A DNA stretch of 34,787 nt, taken from Streptomyces sp. MZ04 (GTDB lineage: Bacteria; Actinomycetota; Actinomycetes; Streptomycetales; Streptomycetaceae). The DNA is taken from assembly GCF_004684775.1 (NCBI RefSeq), contig NZ_SRIC01000055.1:1-34787 (forward strand), read 5' to 3'. The notes beneath the pieces are model-generated. The model ran no database searches and was not told the DNA's origin. It saw only the letters and a list, made by a program, of their open reading frames with translations. Both the position numbers and the translations under genes were made by a program. Shown piece by piece: positions 28,461 to 34,787 of this stretch (its first letter is position 1; each line of letters starts with the position of its first letter).

Positions 28461-28796
28461 GTGCTGCCGGCCCCGCCGACCGTCGACGAGGCGGTCGACG
28501 GATATCTGGACATGGACTTCGTGGGCCCCGCCACCGTCCGCGTCGGCGCGTATCCCGGCATGGCCGCCAACGATGTCGTCACCGTTCACTGGGTGACGTG
28601 GAGCCACCGCTGGGAGTCGCAGCTGCGGATTCCGGGCTCGCGGGTGGGCGGGGCGGTGACCGTCCTGATCCCGAATCTGTACGTCACCGGGTCGGCGACC
28701 TGGGTGTCGTACGCCGTCGACCGGTTCGGCGGGGGCGGCGCGCGGTCCGGGGTCCTGGCGCTGAACGGGGCGGACTCCGGGGGCCCGCGCCTGTGA
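28461..28796 (+). CDS. Small Ig-like single-domain protein coupled to the kinase
   Basis: 111 residues, beginning 3 nt after the kinase stop, so it is almost certainly translated with it. The pattern LPAPPTVDEAVDGYLDMDFVGPATVRVGAYPGMAANDVVTVHW...VTVLIPNLYVTGSATWVSYAVDR resembles the single repeat unit of large Ig-like proteins found in pseudomonads, here as a lone domain. There is no signal peptide. The role is unknown; a substrate or ligand-binding partner of the kinase is possible by position only. GTG 28461 has no obvious ribosome-binding site and relies on coupling. Confidence 0.6.
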   Translation: MLPAPPTVDEAVDGYLDMDFVGPATVRVGAYPGMAANDVVTVHWVTWSHRWESQLRIPGSRVGGAVTVLIPNLYVTGSATWVSYAVDRFGGGGARSGVLALNGADSGGPRL

Positions 28797-28809
28797 CGGC
28801 GCCGGGGCG

Positions 28810-29598
28810 CTACTTGCGGCGCGGCTTCCCGCGCTTGCCGCCCTTGGCGGCTCCGGAGCCGCCGCGGGATCCCTTGCCGGCCGGCTTGCCCGCCGACTTG
28901 CCCGCCGACTTGTCCGCCGCGGGCTTGCGGCGGGCGCCGCCGGTGTCGGGGCGCTTGCTCTTGGTCTGCTTGGCGGGGGCCGGCTGGGTGCGGCCGCGCG
29001 AGCTGTTGACCGTCCGGCCGCGCACGATGCCGATGAAGTCCTCCACCAGCTCGGTGGTCTCCTCCTCCGGCCAGGACAGCGCGATACGTGACTCCGGGGC
29101 GCCGGTGAGCGGCCGGTAGGTGAGGTCCTTGCGGTGGTGCAGGCGGGCCAGGGACTGCGGGACGGCCAGGACGCCCACGCCGGCCGCGACCAGTTCGATG
29201 GCGTCGGCGGTGGTGGCCGGGCGCTCATGGGCGGGCCGTCCCGGCAGCTGCTCCCACTCCAGGGTGTCGTCCAGGGGGTGCAGCACGATCTCGTCGGCGA
29301 GGTCCTCGCAGGACGCCTCCTCGACGGCCGCCACGACGTGGTCCTTGGGGATCACGACCACGGTGGTCTCGGTGTAGAGGGGGATCGCGCTGAGGTCCGT
29401 GCCGTCGACGGGCAGACGTACGAAACCGGCGTCGGCATCGGGGCCGCGCAGCACGTCGAACGCTTCGGCGGCGGGCACCGCGACGAGGGTGAGCGGGATG
29501 TCGGGGAGCCGCTCGTTCCAGATCCGCACCCACTTGGTGGGCGTCACCCCCGGGACGTAAGCGAGCCTGAAGGAAGGGGCTACCTGCGAGTCTGTCAC
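28810..29598 (-). CDS. LysR substrate-binding domain without HTH, fused to a basic histone-like tail
   Basis: 262 residues. Residues about 8-200 match the effector domain of LysR regulators: FRLAYVPGVTPTKWVRIWNERLPDIPLTLV, then DAGFVRLPVD, YTETTVVVIPKDHVVA, and ELVAAGVGVLAVPQSLARLHHRKDLTYRPL. There is no N-terminal winged HTH. The C-terminal 50 residues are rich in Lys/Arg/Gly/Ala/Ser (KSAGKSAGKPAGKGSRGG..., ending RGKPRRK), as in HupS or histone H1 tails. DNA binding may thus be unspecific through the tail. It is divergent from a DUF5997 gene with a 58-nt gap, a pairing that I believe recurs in Streptomyces. Confidence 0.8.
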   Translation of the reverse strand: MTDSQVAPSFRLAYVPGVTPTKWVRIWNERLPDIPLTLVAVPAAEAFDVLRGPDADAGFVRLPVDGTDLSAIPLYTETTVVVIPKDHVVAAVEEASCEDLADEIVLHPLDDTLEWEQLPGRPAHERPATTADAIELVAAGVGVLAVPQSLARLHHRKDLTYRPLTGAPESRIALSWPEEETTELVEDFIGIVRGRTVNSSRGRTQPAPAKQTKSKRPDTGGARRKPAADKSAGKSAGKPAGKGSRGGSGAAKGGKRGKPRRK

Positions 29599-29656
29599 TC
29601 CGCCAGATTACCCGGCGTGGTCAGCGGTAGCTCACACGCTCGATACCCTTGACACC

Positions 29657-30073
29657 ATGACGTCGCACCAGACCGCCCAGACCATGAAGCCCGCGACAGC
29701 GGCGAAGAAGCTGGGTGTGTACCTCGAGGCCACCCCCGCCGAGTTCCAGGAGGGTGTCGTCTCGCGCACCGAGCTGAACTCCCTGCAGACCGATCCGCCC
29801 GCGTGGCTGCAGGAGCTGCGCGCCAACGGCCCGCACCCCCGGCCGGTGGTCGCGTCGAAGCTGGGCGTCTCCATCGCCGGTCTCGCGCGCGGCGGGGTCA
29901 CCGAGGCGCTCACCACGGAGCAGATCGAAGCGCTGAAGACGGACAACCCTGAGTGGCTGCAGAAGGAGCGCGCCACGCAGGCCGAGGTCCGCAAGGAAAC
30001 GGTGCGGATCAAGGAGAAGCAGAAGGAGAAGGACGCGCAGCGGGCCGACCAGCCCCGCGGCCCGCGTTCCTGA
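29657..30073 (+). CDS. DUF5997 family protein
   Basis: 138 residues. The pattern TMKPATAAKKLGVYLEATPAEFQEGVVSRTELNSLQTDPPAWLQELRANGPHPRPVVASKLGVSIAGLARGGVTEALTTEQIEALKTDNPEWLQKER fits DUF5997. The end is a Lys/Glu-rich, probably helical tail. The repeated AAKKLGV/ASKLGVS and (N/D)xPxWLQ modules suggest two copies of a short motif, a possible HTH-like or adaptor fold. Function unknown. The partner is the divergent LysR-like domain protein. No ribosome-binding site precedes the ATG; translation may be leaderless. Confidence 0.78.
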   Translation: MTSHQTAQTMKPATAAKKLGVYLEATPAEFQEGVVSRTELNSLQTDPPAWLQELRANGPHPRPVVASKLGVSIAGLARGGVTEALTTEQIEALKTDNPEWLQKERATQAEVRKETVRIKEKQKEKDAQRADQPRGPRS

Positions 30074-30097
30074 CGCCTTCACGTGCGCCCGGTGAGG

Positions 30098-30910
30098 TCA
30101 GAGGCTGAAGACCCGCCGGGCGTTGCCGGACAGGAACAGTTCGGTGGCCTCCTCGTCCAGGCCCAGCTCAGCCAGGTGCTCAAGGGCCTGACGAGGCGTG
30201 ATCATGGGGTAGTTCGAGCCGAAGAGCACCTTCCTCCGGCCCCGACCACGTACGTAGTCGACGAGTTCACGCGGGTAGCGCCGGGCGGTGTAGGCGCTGG
30301 TGTCGACATAGACGTTGGCGTGCTTGTCGGCAACGGCGATCATCTCTGTGGTCCACGGGTAGCCGATGTGTCCGCACACGATGGTCAGCTCGGGGAAGTC
30401 GAGGGCGACCTGGTCGATGTACGGGATGGGGCGGCCGGTCTCGGACGGGCGCAGCGGGCCGGTGTGCCCGACCTGGGTGCAGAAGGGGATGCCGAGGTCG
30501 ACGCAGGCCGCGTACAGGGGGTAGTAGAGCCGGTCGGTGGGCGGGAGCTGCCACAGCCAGGGCACGATCCGCAGGGCCACGAAGCCGAGCTCCCGCACCG
30601 CGCGGCGCAGTTCGCGCACGGCCTCGACGGGGCGGGCGAGGTCGGCGCCGGCCACCCCGCACAACCGCCCATTCGACCGGGCGACGAAATCGGCCACCTC
30701 ATCGTTGCTGATCAGCGGCCCCTGAGGCCCGTACCAGGCCGCCGCGAGCCCGATCTCGACATCGGCCGCGGCCAGCGCGGCGACCGTGGACTCGACCGGC
30801 AGTGGTTCCTCCAGCAGCCCCTGCCCCGTCCACCGGCGCAACGACTCGAACATCTCGTGGTTGGAGTGGCGGAGCGTGGGGTGCTGCATCCACGCGTCGA
30901 TGACCGGCAC
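30098..30910 (-). CDS. Amidohydrolase-family protein (amidohydrolase 2 / decarboxylase type)
   Basis: 270 residues. The barrel pattern is that of amidohydrolase 2 enzymes: PVIDAWMQHPTLR at the start, IVPWLWQLPPTDRLYYPLYAACVDLGIPFCTQVGHTGP, TIVCGHIGYPW, and the end VLFGSNYPM. The normal metal ligand HxH at the N-terminus is changed to DAWMQHP, and the final Asp of FGSDYP is Asn. Chemistry as in AHBA or salicylate decarboxylases is therefore uncertain. GTG 30910 is the start; a 20-bp palindrome lies 16 nt upstream, so a TetR-type repressor probably controls it. The 3' end meets the convergent DUF5997 gene after 24 nt. Confidence 0.82.
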   Translation of the reverse strand: MPVIDAWMQHPTLRHSNHEMFESLRRWTGQGLLEEPLPVESTVAALAAADVEIGLAAAWYGPQGPLISNDEVADFVARSNGRLCGVAGADLARPVEAVRELRRAVRELGFVALRIVPWLWQLPPTDRLYYPLYAACVDLGIPFCTQVGHTGPLRPSETGRPIPYIDQVALDFPELTIVCGHIGYPWTTEMIAVADKHANVYVDTSAYTARRYPRELVDYVRGRGRRKVLFGSNYPMITPRQALEHLAELGLDEEATELFLSGNARRVFSL

Positions 30911-30925
30911 GGGCTGCCTGCCTCT

Positions 30926-30945
30926 CTCTAAGCGTTCGCTTAGAG
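30926..30945. promoter_or_regulatory. Perfect 20-bp palindrome, TetR-type operator
   Basis: CTCTAAGCG-TT-CGCTTAGAG has 9-bp perfect arms, of the TAAGCGNNCGCTTA kind common for TetR-family repressors. It lies 16 bp upstream of the amidohydrolase GTG. No TetR gene is in the window. Confidence 0.7.
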
Positions 30946-31031
30946 GGAACCCTAGCCACCCGACCCCCTCGGCGGCCACCGTTCGTTGTCGGCTTCGCCG
31001 CCCCGCCGATCCGACCGCCCGAGCCCCCTGC

Positions 31032-31037
31032 GATGCT
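31032..31037 (+). promoter_or_regulatory. -10 hexamer of a probable leaderless promoter for the DUF2071 gene
   Basis: GATGCT ends 6 nt before GTG 31044 and there is no ribosome-binding site. Confidence 0.45.
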
Positions 31038-31043
31038 GGCGCC

Positions 31044-31811
31044 GTGGCCCTCACCTCGTCCGCGCCGGAACCCATCACCGCCGATCCGCCCTCCCCCACC
31101 GTTAACCCTCTGCTGACGCAGTCGTGGCTGGACCTGGCGTTTCTGCACTGGGCCGTGGATCCGGCCGACGTGGCGCCGCTGCTGCCGGCCGGCACCGTGC
31201 CCGACGTCCACGAGGGGGCCACCTATGTGGGTCTCGTCGCGTTTCGGATGCACCGGGTCGGGTGGTTCCGCCTCCCCGGCATTCCGTATCTGGGCACCTT
31301 CCCCGAGACCAATGTCCGCCTCTACTCGGTGGACGCCCACGGCCGCCGCGGCGTCGTCTTCCGTTCCCTCGATGCCTCGCGGCTGATACCGGTGGCGGTC
31401 GCGCGCGGCGCCTTCCGGCTGCCCTATCAGTGGTCCCGGATGAGCATCCGGCGCGGCGGCGACGACATCGTCACGTACACGAGCAGCAGGCGCTGGCCCG
31501 GACCGCGCGGCGCGCACAGCCGGATCGCGGTGCGGGTGGGCGAGCGGGTGGCGGAGCCCACCGAATTCGAGCATTTCCTGACGGCGCGGTGGGGCATGCA
31601 CAACACCTTCTTCGGGCGGCAGATGTTCCTGCCGAACGTGCACCCGCGCTGGCCGCTGCACCGGGCCGAGCTGCTGGCGTGCGACGAGGATCTGGTCGTG
31701 GCCGCGGGGCTGCCCCGGCCGGTGGGCGACCCGGTGAGCGTGCTGTATTCGCCGGGGGTTCCGGTGCGTTTCGGGCGTCCGGCCCGCCCCGGCGGCATCC
31801 CCACTCCCTGA
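31044..31811 (+). CDS. YqjF-like DUF2071 protein
   Basis: 255 residues. Typical DUF2071 start LTQSWLDLAFLHWAVDPADVAPLLPAGTVPDVHEGATYVGLVAFRMHRVGWF, then FPETNVRLYSVDAHGRRGVVFRSLDASRL, and the end EFEHFLTARWGMHNTFFGRQMFLPNVHPRWPLHRAELLACDEDLVVAAGLP. The fold is related to acetoacetate decarboxylase. No function is established. GTG 31044 is chosen because of the -10 box 6 nt upstream; the frame is open further upstream through the amidohydrolase promoter but without family similarity. The next gene follows after 42 nt with its own promoter. Confidence 0.85.
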   Translation: MALTSSAPEPITADPPSPTVNPLLTQSWLDLAFLHWAVDPADVAPLLPAGTVPDVHEGATYVGLVAFRMHRVGWFRLPGIPYLGTFPETNVRLYSVDAHGRRGVVFRSLDASRLIPVAVARGAFRLPYQWSRMSIRRGGDDIVTYTSSRRWPGPRGAHSRIAVRVGERVAEPTEFEHFLTARWGMHNTFFGRQMFLPNVHPRWPLHRAELLACDEDLVVAAGLPRPVGDPVSVLYSPGVPVRFGRPARPGGIPTP

Positions 31812-31841
31812 CCGGCCGTACGCGTTCCATGAGGCCGGTTC

Positions 31842-31847
31842 TATGCT
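31842..31847 (+). promoter_or_regulatory. -10 hexamer of a probable leaderless promoter for the LLM gene
   Basis: TATGCT ends 6 nt before ATG 31854 with no ribosome-binding site between. Confidence 0.55.
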
Positions 31848-31853
31848 GGCCGA

Positions 31854-32843
31854 ATGATCGAACTGCCATTGTCCGCACTGGAAGTTGCCATGGTCGAGGC
31901 CGGTACGTCGGCCGCCGACGCGCTGCGCAACTGCGACGGTGCGGCCCAGGAACTTGACCGTCTCGGCTACCACCGGCTGTGGTTCGCCGAGCATCACCGC
32001 TCCCCCGCCATCGGCGCCTTCCCGCCGCCGATCATGACGGCGCGCGTCGCCGCCACGACCTCGCGCCTGCGGGTCGGCTCGGGCGGCGTACTCGCGCCCA
32101 ATCACGCGCCCTTCACCGTGGCCGAGCAGTTCGCGACGCTGGCCGCGCTGCATCCCGACCGGATCGACCTCGGGATCGGGCGCGGCCCCGGCACCTTCGA
32201 CGAGGGGACGGCGCGTGCGCTGCGCCGCGGGGCGGATCCCGCCACGGACGAGGAGTACGGGCGTGATGTGACCGCCACGCTGGACTTCCTCACCGAGGTC
32301 GGCCTGGGCGAACTGCCCGAGCCCTGGCTCCTCGCGTCGAGCCGCGCGGGGGCGGCACTCGCCGCCGAGCTGGGTCTGCCGATCGCGCTCGCCCACCACA
32401 TCCGTCCCGATAACACCGTCGAGGCGCTCACGCACTACCGCGAGGCGTTCCGGCCCTCCGCCTGGTGCGAGAAGCCGCGCGTCCTGGTGTGCGTCGAGGT
32501 GGTGTGCGCGGAGACCCAGGAGCGGGCCGAGGAGCTGACGCGGCCCATGGCCGTGGTGAAGGCGGGCCTGCTCCAGGGGCACAGCGATGTGCCCTTCCCC
32601 AGTCCGGCGGCAGCGGCCGCGCATCGGTTCGACCCCCGGGAGGAGGCGGCGCTGGCCGCGTTCGCCGCCCACCAGGCCCATGGGACACCGGAGTTGGTCC
32701 AGGACCGGCTTGCGCGCCTCGCGGATGCCACCGGGGCCGACGAGCTGATGATGGTGACGCCGGTCTACGACCTCGCCGACCGCGTCCGGTCCTTCCAATT
32801 GGTACGTGACCTCTTCGCTCCGCCGGGGTTGACGGGGGCCTGA
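31854..32843 (+). CDS. LLM-class flavin-dependent oxidoreductase (MsnO8-type)
   Basis: 329 residues. Bacterial luciferase-like TIM barrel: LSALEVAMVEAGTSAADALRNCDGAAQELDRLGYHRLWFAEHHRSPAIGAFPPPIMTARVAATTSRLRVGSGGVLAPNHAPFTVAEQFATLAALHPDRIDLGIGRGPG. This matches the MsnO8-like subgroup with its EHH and GRGPG motifs. It probably uses FMNH2 supplied by a separate reductase and oxygen. The substrate is unknown. The length is normal. It lies between the DUF2071 and LPMO genes without functional link. Confidence 0.88.
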   Translation: MIELPLSALEVAMVEAGTSAADALRNCDGAAQELDRLGYHRLWFAEHHRSPAIGAFPPPIMTARVAATTSRLRVGSGGVLAPNHAPFTVAEQFATLAALHPDRIDLGIGRGPGTFDEGTARALRRGADPATDEEYGRDVTATLDFLTEVGLGELPEPWLLASSRAGAALAAELGLPIALAHHIRPDNTVEALTHYREAFRPSAWCEKPRVLVCVEVVCAETQERAEELTRPMAVVKAGLLQGHSDVPFPSPAAAAAHRFDPREEAALAAFAAHQAHGTPELVQDRLARLADATGADELMMVTPVYDLADRVRSFQLVRDLFAPPGLTGA

Positions 32844-32850
32844 CAATCAG

Positions 32851-32866
32851 TATGGTCTAGGCCAAT
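32851..32866. promoter_or_regulatory. DasR-like site (dre) upstream of the LPMO gene
   Basis: TATGGTCTAGGCCAAT matches the dre consensus ACTGGTCTAGACCACT at 12 of 16 positions, including the core GGTCTAG. DasR represses chitin-use genes in Streptomyces and is released by GlcNAc-derived sugar phosphates. The site lies about 65 bp upstream of the LPMO start. Confidence 0.55.
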
Positions 32867-32929
32867 GAGCCGACCGAGGCGCCCGGTTGTCTCCGTCCCC
32901 CTCATCCCCCCACCTCCGAGGGAGCAGAG

Positions 32930-33445
32930 ATGAACAAGAAGCAGAAGCTGGCGGCCGCCCTGGGTGCGGCCTTCGCACCCGTCCTGGTGCTGACCTCCGT
33001 CACCCCGGCCAGCGCACACGGATATGTCAACGCGCCCCCGAGCCGTCAGGCCCAGTGCGCGGCCGGCACGGTGAGCTGCGGCGAGATCACCCACGAGCCG
33101 CAGAGCGTCGAAGGCCCCAAGGGGCAGACGACCTGCAGCGGCGGCAACGAACGGTTCGCCGAGCTGGACGACGACGGCAAGGGCTGGCAGACCACCGACG
33201 TCGGCTCGTCCCAGGAGTTCAGCTGGAAACTGACGGCGGCTCACTCCACCAGCACCTGGCAGTACTTCGTCGGCGGCAACAAGATCGCCGAAGTCGACGA
33301 CGGCGGCGCCAAGCCGGGCGACACCGTCACGCACACCGTCGACTTCGGCGGGCTCAGCGGCAAGCAGAAGGTGCTCGCGGTGTGGAACATCGCCGACACC
33401 TCCAACGCCTTCTACGCCTGCATCGATGTGAACATCACGGGCTGA
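32930..33445 (+). CDS. Secreted AA10 lytic polysaccharide monooxygenase (chitin-binding protein)
   Basis: 171 residues. The signal peptide (1-29) ends in ASA, so the mature protein begins with His30 of HGYVNAPPSRQ. An N-terminal His of this kind is one half of the copper histidine brace. The second ligand is His105 in LTAAHSTSTWQYFV. The axial Phe would be Phe161 in NAFYACIDV. Four Cys (43, 50, 69, 164) allow two disulfides. It is a single AA10 domain without a carbohydrate-binding module, like Streptomyces Chb/CBP21 proteins, and should cut crystalline chitin oxidatively outside the cell. ATG 32930 has GAGGGAG upstream. A DasR-like site supports induction by chitin products. Confidence 0.93.
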   Translation: MNKKQKLAAALGAAFAPVLVLTSVTPASAHGYVNAPPSRQAQCAAGTVSCGEITHEPQSVEGPKGQTTCSGGNERFAELDDDGKGWQTTDVGSSQEFSWKLTAAHSTSTWQYFVGGNKIAEVDDGGAKPGDTVTHTVDFGGLSGKQKVLAVWNIADTSNAFYACIDVNITG

Positions 33446-33455
33446 AGTGGCCAAT

Positions 33456-33491
33456 CCGCGCGGGGTGGATCCCCCACACCATCCCGCGCGG
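33456..33491 (+). terminator. Terminator hairpin after the LPMO gene
   Basis: CCGCGCGGG (33456-33464) pairs with CCCGCGCGG (33483-33491), with an 18-nt interior that can pair further (GTGG/CCAC). It begins 10 nt after the stop codon. Confidence 0.7.
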
Positions 33492-33600
33492 TCTGCCGGG
33501 CCGGCGCGCGGCGACCGGCACCGATGACTTCGATGACTCCGAGGCGCGGCGGGAGTCCATCCTTCGACCACATGCCCGTACCGGCTGAGAAGGTGGACGC

Positions 33601-34749
33601 ATGGCCGATCTGCGCGAGACGCTGGAAGCACACGTCGACAAGGGCTCCGTGCCCGGAGCCGTGGGTCTGGTGGCCCGTGGCGACCACATCGAGGTCGCGG
33701 CCGTCGGGTCCGTCGACGTCGAGGGCAGCGCCCCGATGCGCAGGGACTCGATCTTCCGTATCGCCTCGATCACCAAACCCGTCGTCGCCGCGGCCGTCAT
33801 GATGCTGGTCGAGGACGGGCGGATCGCCCTGGACGACCCGGTCTCCCGGTGGCTGCCGGAGCTGGCGGCACCGAGCGTCGTCCGCACGCCGGCCTCACAG
33901 TTGGACGACGTGGTCCCCGCGGTGCGGCCCATCACCGTCTTCCATCTGCTCAGTTCCCGTACCGGATACGGCTTCGCGTCCGACTTCTCGCTGCCCGCGG
34001 TCGCGGCGTTGGTCACCGCGCTGAAGCAGGGCCCTCCCGAGCCGCAGGCCGTGCCGGCGCCCAACGACTGGATGGCCGCCCTGGCGCGCATTCCGCTGCT
34101 GCACCAGCCGGGCGACGGCTGGCTGTACAACCTCAGCTCCGAGCTGCAGGGCGTGCTGATCTCCCGGGTCACGGGCAAGCCGCTGCCCGACTTCCTCGCG
34201 GAGCGGATCTTCGAACCGCTCGGGATGACCGACACCGCCTTCACCGTACCGCCCGCCAAGCTCGACCGGTTCACCGCGTATTACGGGGCTCATCCCAAGG
34301 GGGGCCTCGAACTCCTCGACGCCGCCGACGGACAGTGGAGCCGACCGCCCGCGTTCCCCTCCGGCGCCGGCGGGTTGGTCTCCACCGCCGACGACTGGCT
34401 GGCCTTCGGCCGGATGCTGCTGTCCCAAGGAGCGGCGGGCGGCCGTCAGTTGCTCTCCCCCGCGTCGGTGCGGCAGATGACGACCAATCACCTGACCGTG
34501 CCCGAGCGGGAAGCGGGCGGCTTGTTCCTCGAAGGCATGGGCTGGGGCTTCGGCGGCGCGGTCGACGTGGAGCGGGCCGAACCCTGGAGCGTGCCGGGGC
34601 GCTACGGCTGGGTCGGCGGCACCGGCACGACCGCGCACATCATCCCGGCGACGGGAACGGTCACCATCATGCTCAGCCAGCTGCAGATGGGCGGGCCCAG
34701 CTTCCCCGAGCTGATGCGGGACTTCTGGCGGTACGCGGCGGACGCCTGA
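33601..34749 (+). CDS. Serine hydrolase of the beta-lactamase / class C esterase family
   Basis: 382 residues, no signal peptide, so it is cytoplasmic. The nucleophile motif SxxK is Ser56-Ile-Thr-Lys59 in RIASITKPV. The Tyr motif is Tyr176 in WLYNLSSELQGVLISRVTG. The family continues with FEPLGMTDTAF, SGAGGLVSTADDWLAFGRMLL and the C-terminal GWVGGTGTTAHIIPATG, with the HxG/KTG strand replaced by GGTGT. Members are mostly esterases or peptidases of unknown substrate; true beta-lactamase action is unlikely without export. ATG 33601 is 155 nt after the LPMO gene and has GAGAAGG upstream. Confidence 0.88.
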   Translation: MADLRETLEAHVDKGSVPGAVGLVARGDHIEVAAVGSVDVEGSAPMRRDSIFRIASITKPVVAAAVMMLVEDGRIALDDPVSRWLPELAAPSVVRTPASQLDDVVPAVRPITVFHLLSSRTGYGFASDFSLPAVAALVTALKQGPPEPQAVPAPNDWMAALARIPLLHQPGDGWLYNLSSELQGVLISRVTGKPLPDFLAERIFEPLGMTDTAFTVPPAKLDRFTAYYGAHPKGGLELLDAADGQWSRPPAFPSGAGGLVSTADDWLAFGRMLLSQGAAGGRQLLSPASVRQMTTNHLTVPEREAGGLFLEGMGWGFGGAVDVERAEPWSVPGRYGWVGGTGTTAHIIPATGTVTIMLSQLQMGGPSFPELMRDFWRYAADA

Positions 34750-34787
34750 CGGGTGGACGCCTGCCGTGTACGCCAACGGGGCGGGAC

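Noticed and set aside
26139..29228. Very long open frame on the minus strand (over 1000 codons)
   Set aside because: It runs antisense through the well-supported ECF41, hypothetical, kinase and Ig-like genes, has the Arg/Pro/His-rich composition of a GC-rich shadow frame and shows no domain.
30098..30910. Upstream start extending the amidohydrolase frame to 31222
   Set aside because: The extension crosses the 20-bp operator and the divergent promoter and shows no family similarity; GTG 30910 fits the family start PVIDAW.
30699..32846. Long minus-strand open frame opposite the DUF2071 and LLM genes
   Set aside because: No recognisable motif; the plus-strand frames match known families over their whole length.
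33601..34749. Beta-lactamase resistance gene
   Set aside because: There is no signal peptide and the KTG motif is replaced; it fits cytoplasmic class C-like esterases better.

Overview
The window reads as a chromosome segment of a high-GC actinomycete, almost certainly Streptomyces. It has GC-rich third positions, many GTG starts, ECF sigma factors of the actinobacterial ECF41 and ECF42 groups, an AfsR/SARP-type regulator, a secreted Streptomyces-type phospholipase A2, a secreted AA10 polysaccharide monooxygenase with a DasR-like site, and the rifamycin helicase-like protein HelR under a rifamycin-associated element. I see no rRNA, tRNA, insertion sequence, phage gene or CRISPR array. Identifications rest on motifs and remembered families; no database search was run.

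Left part (1-9.1 kb): the tail of an NmrA-like SDR, a membrane protein, a RibD-C/DHFR-like reductase convergent with a PPOX-fold protein, then a malonate island. A GntR/FCD regulator (matR-like) is divergent from matC (carrier), matB (malonyl-CoA synthetase) and a fused AccD/AccA-like carboxyltransferase. No biotin-carrying partner is present, so the operon may take up malonate, activate it and decarboxylate malonyl-CoA. The matR-matC gap holds two opposed arrays of a degenerate 8-bp unit. A HAD gene overlapping a DinB gene follows.

Middle (9.3-19 kb): an antitoxin/degenerate Fic-Doc pair with GGTACC operators; a 5'-truncated Xre-type regulator divergent from an SDR pseudogene and a cupin; an ECF42 sigma factor with its DGPF/YCII partner and a matching promoter; and a 1072-aa BTAD/NB-ARC regulator convergent with a DrrAB-like ABC exporter. 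The exporter has SARP-like direct repeats upstream.

Right part (19-34.8 kb): HelR behind a 19-bp RAE; a second DinB gene behind two inverted repeats; an alpha/beta hydrolase relic; an HxlR/Rid pair; phospholipase A2; an NTF2-like protein; a carboxymuconolactone decarboxylase (CMD) divergent from an ECF41 sigma factor with two back-to-back ECF41-type promoters; a Ser/Thr kinase with an unrecognised C-terminal domain followed by a small Ig-like protein; an HTH-less LysR effector domain with a histone-like tail next to a DUF5997 gene; an amidohydrolase, a DUF2071 protein, an LLM flavoprotein, the LPMO and a serine hydrolase.

Two window-wide themes stand out. Short tandem arrays (periods 7, 8, 10, 13, 17, 18, 21 and 24) sit in many intergenic gaps or across stop codons. 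Several genes are decaying by internal deletion (SDR, Xre-type regulator, alpha/beta hydrolase).
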